Below, piece by piece: positions 1 to 11,400 of a stretch of DNA of 60,000 nucleotides; position 1 is the stretch's first letter; each line of letters begins with the position of its first letter. Source of the DNA: Adiantum capillus-veneris (lineage: Eukaryota > Streptophyta > Polypodiopsida > Polypodiales > Pteridaceae); the NCBI GenBank assembly GCA_014529385.2, contig CM043959.1, positions 46,705,928-46,765,927 of the forward strand, given 5' to 3'. Below the pieces are notes generated by a model that was given only the letters and a program-made list of their open reading frames with translations, did not search any database and was not told the DNA's origin. A program made the position numbers and the translations under genes.

Positions 1-455
1 ACACACAGGTTGGAGAAGATGAAGGAAGCTCAAGGCACACAACAAAGAGTGCATTACTTAGTGTGCAATGGAAAGATAAGGTAGCCCTAGAATGATGGGC
101 GTATATACAATGCATGGGGAAAAAAACCTCCTAGCGAGGGAAAAAATGCCCCGATGGTCCTAAGTGTGTTCACACACATTACTACCACACGTATACAGTA
201 ATAAAAATGGAATATGGAATAGTAATTTTAAAGCATTGGAAAGCATAGAGAATGAAATACTTTTGTATCTCACTCACAACTCCCAATATCTCTCAAGAAT
301 ACACCTAGCAAGTCCTCAACTTCTAGCCTCTACCAAGCAGTAAACCCCGTGCCCGTGTCTAGTTGTCTGATGGCTAAAGTGTAAATGGAAATACACATCA
401 AAAGTTTCTAAGGTAAAAAGCTACGACTAAGTCACTGACCACCTAAGGACCACTA

Positions 456-473
456 TCCCCAACAATGGCGCCA
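456..473 (-). promoter_or_regulatory. tRNA-Asp-type primer binding site of a minus-strand LTR element
   Basis: On the minus strand this reads TGGCGCCATTGTTGGGGA. It matches the plant tRNA-Asp primer site TGGCGCCGTTGCCGGGGA (from memory) at 15 of 18 positions, and all three differences are transitions. A minus-strand LTR should therefore end near 474-478 and lie at higher coordinates, with the internal leader running below 456 and out of the window. I see no coding sequence in 1-455, and the partner LTR is not visible. Confidence 0.45.
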
Positions 474-1424
474 ATTTTAGCAAGTTGTCACAACAAACGT
501 TTCTAGCATAGCTATCTCGCACTAGCATAATGCCAGTACTCAGGGAAGAAACTCAAATGGGGCACGGAGACACTTTAAGGGTGTCAATCTCAAGAAGTGA
601 GCGTATGGAATGAAGCCATATCTTGCACTAGTAAATCTATCACTCTAAAACCTGGCAAACTGCCTATGTCCTATGTCACCGCACTCGGTTGTCACACCAT
701 TTTGGCACACAAATGAAGTCCAAATGCAACGGAAGTTTAGGAGGAGGTCTAAGCCACTATCCTACCAAGTTTGGTTGCAATCCAATGAGGTACCAAAATC
801 ATGATCCATTATGATCAAGGTCCTAAAAACTGCAACAAAACATACCAAAAAGTTTGTCATATGGTCTACAAACCCTCTCCTACGGTCAAAAAATAAAAAA
901 ACAACCGTTAAAGCACTCAAAACAATCGATTTAGCTCGCTAACACGTAGTTGTGAACCATAGAAAATTGACAATGATTACACTTAAAAAAAAGAGTAGTA
1001 GACAAGGAACCCAATGCAAGTTTTGGAATCGAAATTGGATTACCAGAGCTCAAGATAGATTGAATACAAAGTGCATGAGAGTAGTCGCTCTCAGTTGTAC
1101 GCTCCAAAACTCATAAACCTTGTGATAATTATAAGTGTACTTTTCCATTTACAAGAAAGGAGCTTTATACCTAGGGATTTTTGGCCAGTGGGCCGGCTTT
1201 ACAAGGCTCGACTCAATTGCAGACTTTATAGCTCAGATTTAGCACAAACTGGCTTAGAAATTCTTTGATGAAAACTAGAGGCTCTCTTGTAATTACAAGG
1301 CTTTTTGAAAAAATAATGAGGGATATTAAAAGTTTAGGGCTCGAGAAGAAGGGGTTCAACTAGGAGAGTATTCCTCTGGTCCAATTGCCAAGCATCCAAT
1401 GATGAAGAGTTACCATGATCGCCC
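474..1424 (-). mobile_element. Probable LTR or degraded element sequence, no gene
   Basis: This stretch lies on the LTR side of the primer site at 456-473 and contains only short shadow ORFs. It may be the minus-strand LTR of the element whose leader fills the left edge of the window. I find no second copy in the window, so neither its length nor its outer end can be fixed. Confidence 0.25.
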
Positions 1425-1814
1425 ATGTACGTTGGCCACCATAATGAAATAAGCAATGCCTTGATGGTTGGCCATAACTTTGCAATGAATGCAAAAAAGT
1501 CAGGTGAAGACTTCTACATCATAATGTGCACTAACCCCAAGCACTTGACCATAAAATCGGAAAGGGATGAATGGCATAACCGTATTGATAAAAACGCATT
1601 TGTCATTGAGGGACTCTTTTATAAAATGATAAATGGGCGTGATGATACCTATATCCTTTTGAATGACAAGCCCCTTGCTTTTATCTACTCTCACCTGGTG
1701 CAATACATCAGTTTTTTGATGTGCCTGATGGAAGGTGAGCCTAATGTATATGAATTTTTGAATGATGTATTTGAACAATTCTGTAATAGCATGCTCCTAG
1801 AGGAGAACTTGTAA
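1425..1814 (+). CDS. Unrecognised 129-aa ORF, possibly element-derived
   Basis: An open frame runs from ATG at 1425 to TAA, with a stop codon shortly upstream in the same frame. The residue mix looks coding rather than random: there is a central region with regular aromatic and hydrophobic spacing, including DFYIIMCTNP near residue 30 and DDTYILLNDKPLAFIYSHLV near residue 74, and an acidic C-terminus. I see no signal peptide, membrane segment or zinc motif. The beta-rich pattern vaguely recalls plant hypothetical proteins linked to repeats, but I cannot name a family. It stands alone among repeats and may be one exon or a remnant. Function unknown. Confidence 0.35.
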   Translation: MYVGHHNEISNALMVGHNFAMNAKKSGEDFYIIMCTNPKHLTIKSERDEWHNRIDKNAFVIEGLFYKMINGRDDTYILLNDKPLAFIYSHLVQYISFLMCLMEGEPNVYEFLNDVFEQFCNSMLLEENL

Positions 1815-1829
1815 GTTCTAACTTTGAAG

Positions 1830-2310
1830 CACTCCCCTAGCACGTTCATCTCTTTGACAACAGTGTCTACCACCTTCGCACCACATATGAGTACTTTCAA
1901 GCCACTTGGAGAGCACTGTGAACCACTTGGAAGCACATTCAGCCCACTTGGTGATAGCTTTTAGACCACTTGACAAGAACTTTTGAATCACTTGACAAGC
2001 ACTTTTTTCCCACTTGAGAAGCACTTTTTGACCACTTGACAAGAACTTTTAGGTCATTAAACAAGCACTTTTTGGCCACTTGGTAAGCATTTTTAGGGCA
2101 CTAGACAACCACGTACCTTTAAACCACTTGCAAAGCACTTTAGGACCAATTGTAAAGTACTCTACTACCTCTCTTGCAAAGCAATTTAAGACCACTTGTC
2201 AAGCACTTTTAGTCCAAGACAAGCACTTTAAGACCACTTCACAAGGACTTACAGTCTACTTGATAGGACCAAGGCAGGCACTTACAGACCACTTGATAAG
2301 TGCTTTCCAG
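1830..2310 (+). repeat. CTTG/CAAG minisatellite, left array
   Basis: Roughly seventeen degenerate copies of a 20-26 bp unit near ACCACTTGACAAGCACTTTT. The best preserved copies lie between about 1960 and 2060. Unit length varies and copies differ by several bases, so the array is old. ORFs predicted across it are by-products of the repeat. Confidence 0.8.
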
Positions 2311-2624
2311 TGCTTTGACAATATTTATCACCTGAACAATAAGAACAATGTTTGTACCCCATTACAAAACCACAATATAAACTAAAATATAAAAATAATG
2401 CTGGATCAACACGAGAACTTTCTAAGGCCACATTCATTTACTTTTGTATGTATTACAAGGAGTATTAGAAATTGGCAAGCTCCACTTATCCGCTGTTGTC
2501 CTCCTTTTGTACTGCTTTATCTTTTCTAACGTTTTTGCTTTTCTTTGTTCTAAAGTCTTGTCCTGGTCATCTTCTTCTTAATCATCTGCATCATCACCCC
2601 TTACTTGCTCTAGAAAATTGCATA
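2311..2624 (+). other. Spacer between two minisatellite arrays, no gene
   Basis: AT-rich sequence between the two CTTG/CAAG arrays. It has only a pyrimidine-rich stretch near 2500-2600 and no convincing coding frame or element terminus. Confidence 0.5.
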
Positions 2625-2810
2625 TGCTTAGACCACTTGCAAGTGGTTAAAGATTATGTAAGTGGTCTGAGAAGTTGTAGATGGTCTAATATAAGTGTTC
2701 AAAACACTTGTAAGTGGTCAAATCACTTGTGATTGGTGGTAGCACTTGCAAGTGGTATGAGCCCTTGCAAGTGGTCTTAGCACCTACAAGTGGTTTGAGC
2801 ACTTGAATAA
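2625..2810 (+). repeat. CTTGCAAG minisatellite, right array
   Basis: About eight copies of a 20-26 bp unit built around CACTTGCAAGTGGT, a nearly perfect palindrome, as in 2633-2646, 2741-2754 and 2764-2780. The CAAGTGGT half is the reverse complement of the ACCACTTG half that dominates the array at 1830-2310, so the two arrays are related in inverted orientation. Confidence 0.75.
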
Positions 2811-2829
2811 ACACACACTAACAACAACT

Positions 2830-3605
2830 ACAATATCTTGTTTAGATCCAACTTCTCTAATCTTGTGAATCGATGCCATGAAATGGAAACAAAATCATCA
2901 TATCCTCTCTTGTCATGATTGCCCGCCAACTTGCACGCGATGTATCTTGCCAACCTCAACTCCGATTGATGACCTATCAGCTCTTACTAACTCCACATAT
3001 TACACACTACCCTTGAAACCTTGGTCAGGCTTAGAGAAATTCAATTTGCATGCCTACTGAGGCGGTCAAAGTGGCCCATTATGGGCACCCTTGAAATCTT
3101 CAATTGGCCATAACTTGCCCGTTTGAGCTTTGACTGATGATCCAAAAAGACTGACATGCATCACAACTTGATAACTTCAAATCTATCCACTCACAACAAC
3201 TCTTACCACTTATCTCCACTTGCTTAGTCCATCGGGGTTTTGCAAAGCATTCCAACTTTGAATTGCCGTAACTTTCACACTGTAGCTCTATTTGAGCAGT
3301 TCTCTGGATCGGTTCATAGAGTACCTTGAACATCACCTTTCAAGGAACAATCCTAGAACTTTGGAAACTTGGGACCATCACTCTATCTAGCCCATGATGG
3401 AACCATTTCAACCTTAAAAAACACATCAAGTATACATATTCATTTCCCTTTGCCTGCCCAGGGCCTTAATACCTACTCTAGCGAGTCTACCATGCACATG
3501 TAGGCACCCCTAGCATTGCATTGTCCACTTCACAACACAAACCAACATTGGTTGCATAAATTTCCCAACCCCCTTGTTGAGCATTGATGTTCAACCACAA
3601 ACATG
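2830..3605 (-). mobile_element. Family A copy 1 (A1): probable 3' LTR
   Basis: Non-coding sequence immediately beyond the end of the A1 integrase frame, read on the minus strand. Positions 2870-3560 align, with gaps, to 59100-60000 in the 5' LTR of A2. Positions 2830-3050 align more closely, at roughly three quarters identity by eye, to 23830-24060, the presumed 5' LTR of A1. Shared landmarks include TCATGATTGCCCG (2915 and 23918) and CCATAACTTGC (3107 and 59372). Neither terminus could be fixed to a TG or CA end. Confidence 0.6.
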
Positions 3606-5719
3606 CTAGTTGAACTTCAAAACTATAACACCAAACCGGACGAAACAAAATGGGAAACCACAACCATATGTAGAAAGTACTATCTCATTGCACATCATCT
3701 CTTTCATGTGGAGCCTATCAAAGTACAGCTTAAGCTGCACACCATTCACCCTATGTCTAAGAAGCTTACCATTCACTCGCACCAACTTGTAGGTCTCATA
3801 AGGAAAGTCCTTTTGCACCTTGTATGGACCCATTCACTTCTTCTTGAACTTCCTCTAGAAATTGAAATCCAAGTAGCTTCTGTACTTCATCACCAAGTCG
3901 GCTTCATGTACCTTCTTGTTTGACAAGGTTTGGTTGAACTTCGCAACTCGTTTCTCTCGGTGTTTTGTATTATAATTTGTTGCTACCGCCCTGTTCATTT
4001 GCAAGGCCTCAAGACTAGCAATCCAGTCCTACAAAACACCTTGTTGAGTGGCATTGACTTGCCACATACCCTTTAAAGCTCCTAATTGTACATGCATTGG
4101 AATCACTACCTCTTTACCAAAAGCTAGCTTGAATGGAGGAAAATTTGTGGCCACCTTGTAGAATGTTATGTATGCCCAAGCACTTCTCAAGGTTAGCTTC
4201 CCATTCTTCTTCTTACATGTAGCATACTTTGTCAACATCTTAATGATTTGCCCACCATTGGAACTCTCCATTAGATCATTACATTGGAAATGATAGGGTG
4301 AAGAAAATCGATGCTAAGTGTCCAATTTCTCCACTAATTTGTGCATTAGATTGCCTCTAAACCCCTGACCTCTAAAAAAAATCACAACCCAAGGCACACC
4401 AAAACCGAAAACAAATGCAATCAAAGACAAATTGGGCCATAGTATGGGCATTTACCTCCTTAACCGCCTTGGATTTGACCCACTTGGTGAGGTAGTCAAT
4501 GGCTATCACGATGTATTTATTACCACTCATCGACTTAGGGAGAGGAACGATAATATACAAACCCCACTTCTCAAAAGCATTTTGGGCTATGCTTGCCTCC
4601 TGTGATTCGGCTACCAGTCATGTTGCACCCATGATGTGGCACTTGAGGTAGGTCTTGCACCAATAGTGCATGCCCCATACTATGGAAGGCCACCAAAAAC
4701 CTACCCTTAGAACTCTAAACAGTCATGTTGCACCCGTGATGTGGCACTTGAGGTAGGTCTTGCACCAATAGTGCACGCCTCGTACTATGGAAGGCCACCA
4801 AAAACCTACCCTTAGAACTCTAAACATTACCTATCCCGGATGTGTGCTCTTGTCATGGCCTTGCTCCAACACAATGCCAATATCCTCCTTGTACAACACC
4901 CTCTCCTTAGAACTCCATCTCGACCATGGGTCATTAGGTCCTCACCTATCAATGTAAACGTGCGGGCCTTTTGCACTACCCTTCTCCTGTAGCTTTGATA
5001 AATTCTCTAGACACTTCCATGTACTCAAAAAGTCTTATATCTCCTTCAAGATCTCCCTACTTGTATAAGTGGTTGGTGCCACGTCTAGACCTGCAACATG
5101 CACATGTACTCTGCTACTTGCTAGTTGGTGTGCCTCTTGGTTTTTCTCTCTTTTGACATGCTTAAATTAGACTGCTTCAAAGAAATTTAATAGCTTTTTT
5201 ATGTAAAAGAATCAATGCTTCAAGGAATCTCTCTTTACTTGCCATTGGCCCAACAATTGCCTAATAACAAGCAAGGAATCACCTTTCACTACTAGCTTCA
5301 AAATGCCAAAATCCACACACTACTTTAAACCTAAAGGAAGAGTGAGTTACTTTGCCTCATTGTTGGTGTGGACATATTCAAGATCATAGGCCTTCAAGAA
5401 GATCACTTTGCCCTACTGGTCTTGCATTACCACGCCACCTCTTGCTTTGTAGTACCCTTCTATATACAACATCGAACCACATCGTAAAATACCCTTCTAA
5501 GGCTGGCTCCTCTTTAGCTTCATCTCACACCACCTTGGAATATACCGGTAAATCAACACCCTTATTGACACAAATATCGGATAAGTGAGAGCGATTGGTA
5601 TAGTCAATTTTGAACTCAAACTCAAAATCTTTTAGCTCTAGCACCCATTTCATAATGCGTTTCCCGGGATTCAAATCTAGCACCACTTTTGACAATAGAT
5701 TGTTAGACATCAGCATATT
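3606..5719 (-). pseudogene. A1 gypsy pol remnant: RNase H, archaeal-type RNase H, integrase
   Basis: Read on the minus strand from 5719 down, this is the 3' half of a Ty3/gypsy pol. At 5716-5525 is the end of the retroviral-type RNase H (LLSKVVLDLN, WVLELKDFEF). Around 5385-5225 a second RNase H carries HTNNEA and the KGDSLLVI motif typical of the archaeal-type domain of Tat-like plant elements. The integrase zinc domain follows at 4825-4616, duplicated. The catalytic core at 4560-4372 keeps an aspartate in AIDYLTKW, the rest of the core lies at 4271-4029 (AWAYITFYKVAT), and the C-terminal GPYKVQK segment at 3833-3606. Stops and frameshifts break it throughout. Gag, protease and most of the reverse transcriptase are absent, because at 5720 the sequence switches abruptly to element C. 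The role of the ancestral protein was to copy and integrate the element; this copy is dead. Confidence 0.85.
4616..4825 (-). repeat. 105-bp tandem duplication inside the A1 integrase zinc domain
   Basis: Two adjacent copies of 105 bp (4616-4720 and 4721-4825) differ at only a few bases. The length equals 35 codons, so the duplication keeps the frame. It repeats the segment with GFWWPSIVWG and the CKTY...C pair, in which the second cysteine of the usual CX2C has become tyrosine. Confidence 0.9.
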
Positions 5720-6274
5720 GTCAACCTTTCAACAACGCTTCCACAAAGATTCCATGAAGATTCCTTAAAGGTTCTCTAAAGATTCCAAATAAAGATGCTG
5801 ATGAAGTGATGAAGACGAAGATGGATGCTGTAATGTGAAGATACAAGCTCATGGACATCATCGGATATCCCGTTATTATTATTTTGAGTCATTACGGCCA
5901 CTTTTGTAATGTTTACGGGAACTTCATATTTTAAGTCGGCAATTGTATTTTGGCCACAGATGCTTGTTGGATGAGCGAAGCCAGCTCAAAGTGCTGTAAT
6001 TAAGCTCTATAGAAGCATGGGACAAATCATGTCATTTTGGTCGGACATTAGGTTTTCTAAGGCTTAGTATATAAGCCAAAACCTAAAGCTTTGTAAAGGA
6101 GACTTCTAATAATCTAATCTTCTGTGTCGTTGGGAGACTGCGAGAGAGTGAGAGAGAGTGTGTGTGTGCTACAGGAGCTACGGTGGTCGGAATCGCAAAC
6201 GGAGAGCAGCAGTGTGTTGCCTACGAGGAGAGCTATGCGTTGATGCTTACATCACTCGCGTTCAACTGTGTTTT
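5720..6274 (+). repeat. Element C 5' LTR, first part
   Basis: Aligns to 22054-22608 of the 3' LTR. The first 9 bases present in the 3' LTR (TGTTGATAG) are missing or replaced here. The LTR is cut at the TTTT at 6271-6274, where the CACTA element begins, and resumes at 13094. Confidence 0.9.
6068..6075 (+). promoter_or_regulatory. TATA box of element C 5' LTR
   Basis: TATATAAG in a conserved LTR context, repeated at 22402-22409 in the 3' LTR. Transcription would start about 30 bp downstream and define the U3/R boundary. It lies about 200 bp before the CACTA insertion, so a transcript from it now meets the CACTA element before reaching the gag-like frame. Confidence 0.6.
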
Positions 6275-6286
6275 CACTACAAGAGG
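6275..6286 (+). repeat. CACTA terminal inverted repeat, left
   Basis: CACTACAAGAGG, matched perfectly by the reverse complement at 13082-13093. It is preceded by the TTTT target duplication at 6271-6274. This is the 3' end relative to transcription of both element genes. Confidence 0.95.
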
Positions 6287-6304
6287 TTGTGTGCTCTTGT
6301 GACG

Positions 6305-6535
6305 CTGTTAGCGACGGAAATACACTGGGTTTTTATAACCCCCGGCGTCGCTAAAACCGTCGCTAATAGCGTCGCTACGAGAGCGATGCTATAGGTGTCG
6401 CTATATGCGTCGCTATATAGAGACACTCATAGCGACGGTCATAGCGACGGTTATAGCGACGTTTACACAGAAGTCTATAGCGACGCTTATAGCGATGATC
6501 CAGAGCCATAAATAGCGACGGTTATAGCGACGCCC
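6305..6535 (-). repeat. CACTA subterminal repeats, 3' end
   Basis: About sixteen copies of a 9-10 bp motif near TAGCGACGG, in both orientations (for example 6309-6317, 6345-6380, 6432-6462, 6513-6533). In this superfamily such subterminal repeats are binding sites for the TNPA-type protein. The 5' end has far fewer, about four. Confidence 0.85.
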
Positions 6536-6913
6536 GAGAGAATTTTTTTGGGGTGGCAGGGCATTCAATGCCCTGCCACCCATCAACCATATTGTACTTG
6601 ATTCACTTTTTAAAAAAAGTGCAAGGGTAGATAATAGACCCAAAATAGTCACCCACAAGACGCATTGTTTGCAAAATTGACAAGCGTGAAATTGACAATT
6701 ATACACATCATAGGCAAAATGAATTGATTGGCAAATGTAATAATGACAATTGTACAACATCATAGGCATAAAGAATTGATTGGCAAAATGAACTGCGGTG
6801 ACAAATGTAATAATATACATGGTTCAAAAAGACGTATAAAATCCATCTCATGATACATAAGCTATGAGAAACCCTAAACTAATGCTATCTAGCTACGGCT
6901 GAACTGACGTCGT

Positions 6914-8223
6914 CTAGTCAGACGTCTCATCGCGTCCAAGCGGCGTATCTGTCGGATTCTGCAAAAAAAGACAATAAGACAGCTTTCAGTAAGTATAAAC
7001 ATATAACGACATTTATAAAACAATAAAAAAAATAGAAAAGAGTAAACCCTAATACTAACCATGCCGCCGCGAGAACTGAGAATGTCCATCAGGGCATTTA
7101 AGCCCTTCCTGCCTGCGTACTCGCGCTCGTACGGTGTGGGATCACGTCCTGTCATCGACCACTATCAAAACATACAAAGATTTCATTATGTTAGAATTAA
7201 AAAACTCATAAACCCTAAACTATCAAACATAAAGAGCAATGCGAAAACACTTACAAAATCGGCCTCAAATGATGCCCATCCACCGCTCCCCAAGTGGTGC
7301 GAGCTCCCTGCCTCTACTCGCGCTCTGGCTGCATCCTTTTGTTGCTTCCACTTGTCGGGATTCTCACGCGCTGCTTTCTTCGCATTCTTCCAATCTTCTT
7401 TGGCCAGCCAATCTGGCCTGTTCCACCCATGCTTGATTGCTTTTTGCACTTCGGAACGCTTGTGTTTGCAGTATTCGCGCATTCGAATCTTCATCAGGTC
7501 TTTATTGAAGCGTTGATCCCGTGTTGGAACGGGAAACTCATCATGAAGTATGCTGATGACTCTGTCTTTTAAATCACTTGGTACTTCACTCCATTTGTTT
7601 AGTATGTAGTGTCTAAACAGCTGAGAGCAAAGACCACGCATGCGCGAGATCACCTTCTTGCCGTCATCATCCATGATGATGCCGCCGCTGAAGTCGACGG
7701 AGTAAGGCAAGCCCTCTGGCCGGTGACGCGTGAACCTGGGTGTCCCGGTAGGGGTCTCTAGCGGCGTGTTGATGGGGGTACGGACGTCAGGTGTCTCCAC
7801 CGGCGTCTGGGCCCCGAAGCGAGGAGTGTCGAGTGGGGTGGCTCCTGGCGGAGTAGGTAGAGGTGTGTAGCTGCTAGGAACAGTCAGCCGCGCAAAACCT
7901 GGCGTAGATGGCGATGCTGTGGCTGGTGTGGGGGTGGGCAAAGAAGGGGAGGGTAAAGAACCTCGTCGAACACGAGGCGGTGTGGAGGCATCGGCGGCGG
8001 AATCCCCACAACAACCGCCACCGCCACCACTAGAGCGCCGGTGTCTAGACGAGTGTGAAGATCGTCTCGTCGACACCGAAGCTTCGGAGCGCGCCGAATG
8101 CTCCGAAAGAGAGGGAGATGCGGATGGAGTAGGAATGCGCGATGATGCGCCAGAGCGATGACGCTCCACGTACCACTGTCTCTGCTACGGTGACAAAGAA
8201 GAAAGAAACTCCTCATCATCCAT
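6914..8223 (-). pseudogene. PTTA-like (Transposase_24) CACTA second protein, nearly intact
   Basis: Three exons fit clean GT/AG junctions in one frame: 8223-7255, 7161-7060 and 6958-6914 (TAG stop). The first ATG that fits is at 8223, but an in-frame TAG at 8187-8185 follows twelve codons later; otherwise the frame is open. Residues from about 15 to 165 are rich in serine, proline and threonine with many TP dipeptides. A compact domain follows (LFRHYILNKWSEVP, then HGWNRPDWLAKEDW and NPDKWKQQ), and HHLGSGGWASFEADF matches the conserved end of the plant Ptta/En/Spm domain. In the family this protein is thought to bind subterminal repeats and assist transposition. It may be spoiled only by the one nonsense codon, or translation may start downstream. 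Confidence 0.8.
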
Positions 8224-8495
8224 ACCTGCATTAAACACACGAATATTTAAACTTAATATTGAATGAATAGAGTAGACAATGACGCAAAGACCATTAAATA
8301 CAATGACGTAATGACGCATATAAATACAATGAAGCAATGAATTGAGTGATAGAAGAGGCAAGTCGAAAAATCAGAATTTTCAATCAAAAGATGGGAGCGC
8401 GAGTAGAAAAGAGCGTTATACACCATGGAAGGTACTTAGAGAGCCAGAGCTTTTACAACATGGAGCAAAATTGTTCAAATACAATATTTGTGGCT

Positions 8496-11400
8496 TTAAG
8501 AGATCTCTCTCTCATCCTCGCATAACTCAGCATAACTTCCTATATCTATATAGAGCTCTCCGTTTAAACACATATCCTCTGTTTCATTTTGTAGCTCCTC
8601 TGCATGCACCCCATATAGAGTAGTAGCATCTTGATGCTCATCTGGCACCACCGTAGCGGCTTCTGATTGAGCATCTTCTCTGATCTCCTCCATTGATGCC
8701 GTTGTGATTGGCACATGGTAGCCTTCATACGTCCTTGCACTACGAGGGGCTACCTCTATGACGTACCACCAGTTTGATGTAGACTTTGTAGGTTGAGATA
8801 TTACTTGCCAGAGCCACATAACTTACATGAGAGCTTTCAAGCACATAACTTGTAAAAGGGGGATGTTAACTATTTACATACTTACTTGTTCACAATGCTC
8901 GGGTAGTACGAAAGTGTCTCTTAGGTCAATCCATTTCTTAGTAGAATCCACCTCAAGAAAACCAGACTCTCCTCTACGCACAGTAGCGTTGCGACCCTCC
9001 ATGATTATCTTGAACCATTGCACGTCGAACAAGTCGACAAAAAATCCTCTGTAATCGATCCTCAAAATCTCTTGTAGCGTGCCGAAGTAAGTGAGTTCTG
9101 CCACCACAGGATCTACATCAGAGGAACGTCGTCGATTAGACTATTCAAATTTTGCCATGATTCCACAATCTTGAGTAAAACGCTTTTTGTCAATCCGTTC
9201 CACCCTAAAATGTCGACCTTTACAGCATGCTGCTGTGTATGACTTATACTACAACGAACAAAGATTATGAGTGGACGTTCAAACGTTTAGAAATAAAGTC
9301 ACTAGCTAGTCGTACATTGCAAACTTACCTTGGTCGCGCAACCCTGAGAGTACTCCCACTCTTCCTCAGTCACTTCGTCACCGCATTGTTGTGCGCTTTT
9401 CAATTGGTTGTGCAACCATCTTAAGCTCATGAATGTTGGTAGGCTCTCCAGAACCGTCGGATAGTGCATCGGTGGTCGTCTTCCCCATCTCCACTCGATT
9501 CGTGCCCTTTGTCGCTCTTGCTTTGCATCCTCATATTGTGAAATCCACTTTTGCATCACTGGATTGTGAAGCATGCAAAATCGGTTGATTTTAGCCTCTA
9601 GATCTTCCGTCATCTTCTTCTCAACACCGAGATTGCACATGACAATCCCAGATATGCGCTCATCATCTATGGTTCGCCATAGCGTGTCCCGGGCTTTATC
9701 AAATCCGTCTAGCCACTCTCCAATGTACACTAGGGACTCTGATACCAACCAACCTTCTGCCATGCTACCCTCCGGACGTGCCTTTTGACGCACATATCCC
9801 TTAAGCGTTTTCATGAAACGTTCTAAGAAGAACATCCATCTGGAATGAACTGTGCCAGCTATTTCCACCTCATCAACTATGTGAAAAAGAAGATGCACCT
9901 GAATGGTTAGCATGGTAGTAGGAAAATGTTTCTCAAACATGCACACAAGCTCCGCAGCATTTAGTTTGGCGAATGGTATGGAGTCTACGTTGATCTCCTT
10001 TTGTGAGATCCATTGCACCAGCTTTGCAAGTTTGTAGATTGTGTTACGGATGTCGAGAGACAAACATCCCTCACTGGCAACCGGTAAAATAAACTGTAAA
10101 GTATGTGCAGCAATGATATTAAAGTCCACATTTTATGCAATGATATTAAAGTCCACTATGAACGTACCTGACACATTTTATGCCAATCGTGTGACTTCAA
10201 ACCGGTAAGCTTTCCTTCTTTAGTAAAACACGTTCGGAGCGAGTGAATTACGCCAGTGGGGGTCCGCAAAGATCGAATGGTCTCTTTTACTTTGCGTTCT
10301 TGGGCTCCTGTGAAAATCCATGGTGCTTTAGTGAGTTTTATCGATCCATCAGATGCTGTTTGCGGCCAATATTGCTCCATACGATCCACATTTCTAAGGT
10401 CAACTCTGGCTCCCAAAGTATCTTTCTTGCCGGTCAGATGGTCCCATAGTAGATTACCCACATTCTTGAATATGTGCATTGGATCGAGCAAGTGATTGAT
10501 CATGAGTCGGGGCCAGTATGGTAACTCGTACCATAGAGATAGTCTCTTCATCCCTGGAGGCAATCCGTCATTGCACATCTCCTTCTGCTCTAACCATGCT
10601 TGTGCAGACATCCTTGGTGGCTCTCTTCCCAAAAAGCCGTCGCGTAACACATGATTCTCTGGAAGATACGCTTGATGACCTTCGTAGATTTGCTTCTTCA
10701 GTGAGGGCGCCGTACGTGCATTCAGTCTAGGTCCACATGTGACACATGCTCTGTATCCGCTTGTTTGAAGCCCTGCATGTATACACATGATAATAGATCA
10801 ACTATGGGAAAAAACAAGATTTACAGTGTCTGAGTGAGGAGTGTCAATAGATCACCTGAGCATTCTGTTAGCCCGGGATAGTCATGCATGGTCCACGTTA
10901 GAATGCCTCTGATCATGCATGGTCCTGTGTGTCGGCTCATATCCACCACCTCTATGCCAATCCACAATTGTTGTAGCTCTTCCAATAGTGGACGAAGATA
11001 CACATCCATATTCTCCACTTTATATCGCCCTGGCACAATCAAGCTTAGCCATAGGTGCCCCTTCTTCGTAGTCAACCACGGGGGAATGTTGTAGTTGACG
11101 ATGACAATGGGCCATACACTGTAAGATGTTGATCTTTGACCAAATGGATTTACGCCATCCATAGCCAGGCCTAAGCGCAAATTTCGAGCTTCCCTGGCAA
11201 AATCCGACCATGTTCCATCTATATGTTTCTAGGCTGCGCAATCTGCAGGAATTCATAGCACACCATCCGAAGATTTATTCTCCTCATGCCATGATGCTAG
11301 GGCGGCCATGGACTTACATTCGAAGAAATGCTTGATGCGAGAAAGCAGAGGAAAATGTCGCAAAACCTTTTGTGGAATTTTTGTCCCATGGAGATCTACT

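Noticed and set aside
1830-2310. CRISPR-like or coding repeats
   Set aside because: Units of 20-26 bp without unique spacers; a degenerate minisatellite.
7919-8161. Plus-strand ORF of 80 aa (Gly/Glu/Arg-rich)
   Set aside because: Shadow of the Ser/Pro-rich exon of the PTTA-like gene on the minus strand, where splice sites and domain motifs are found.
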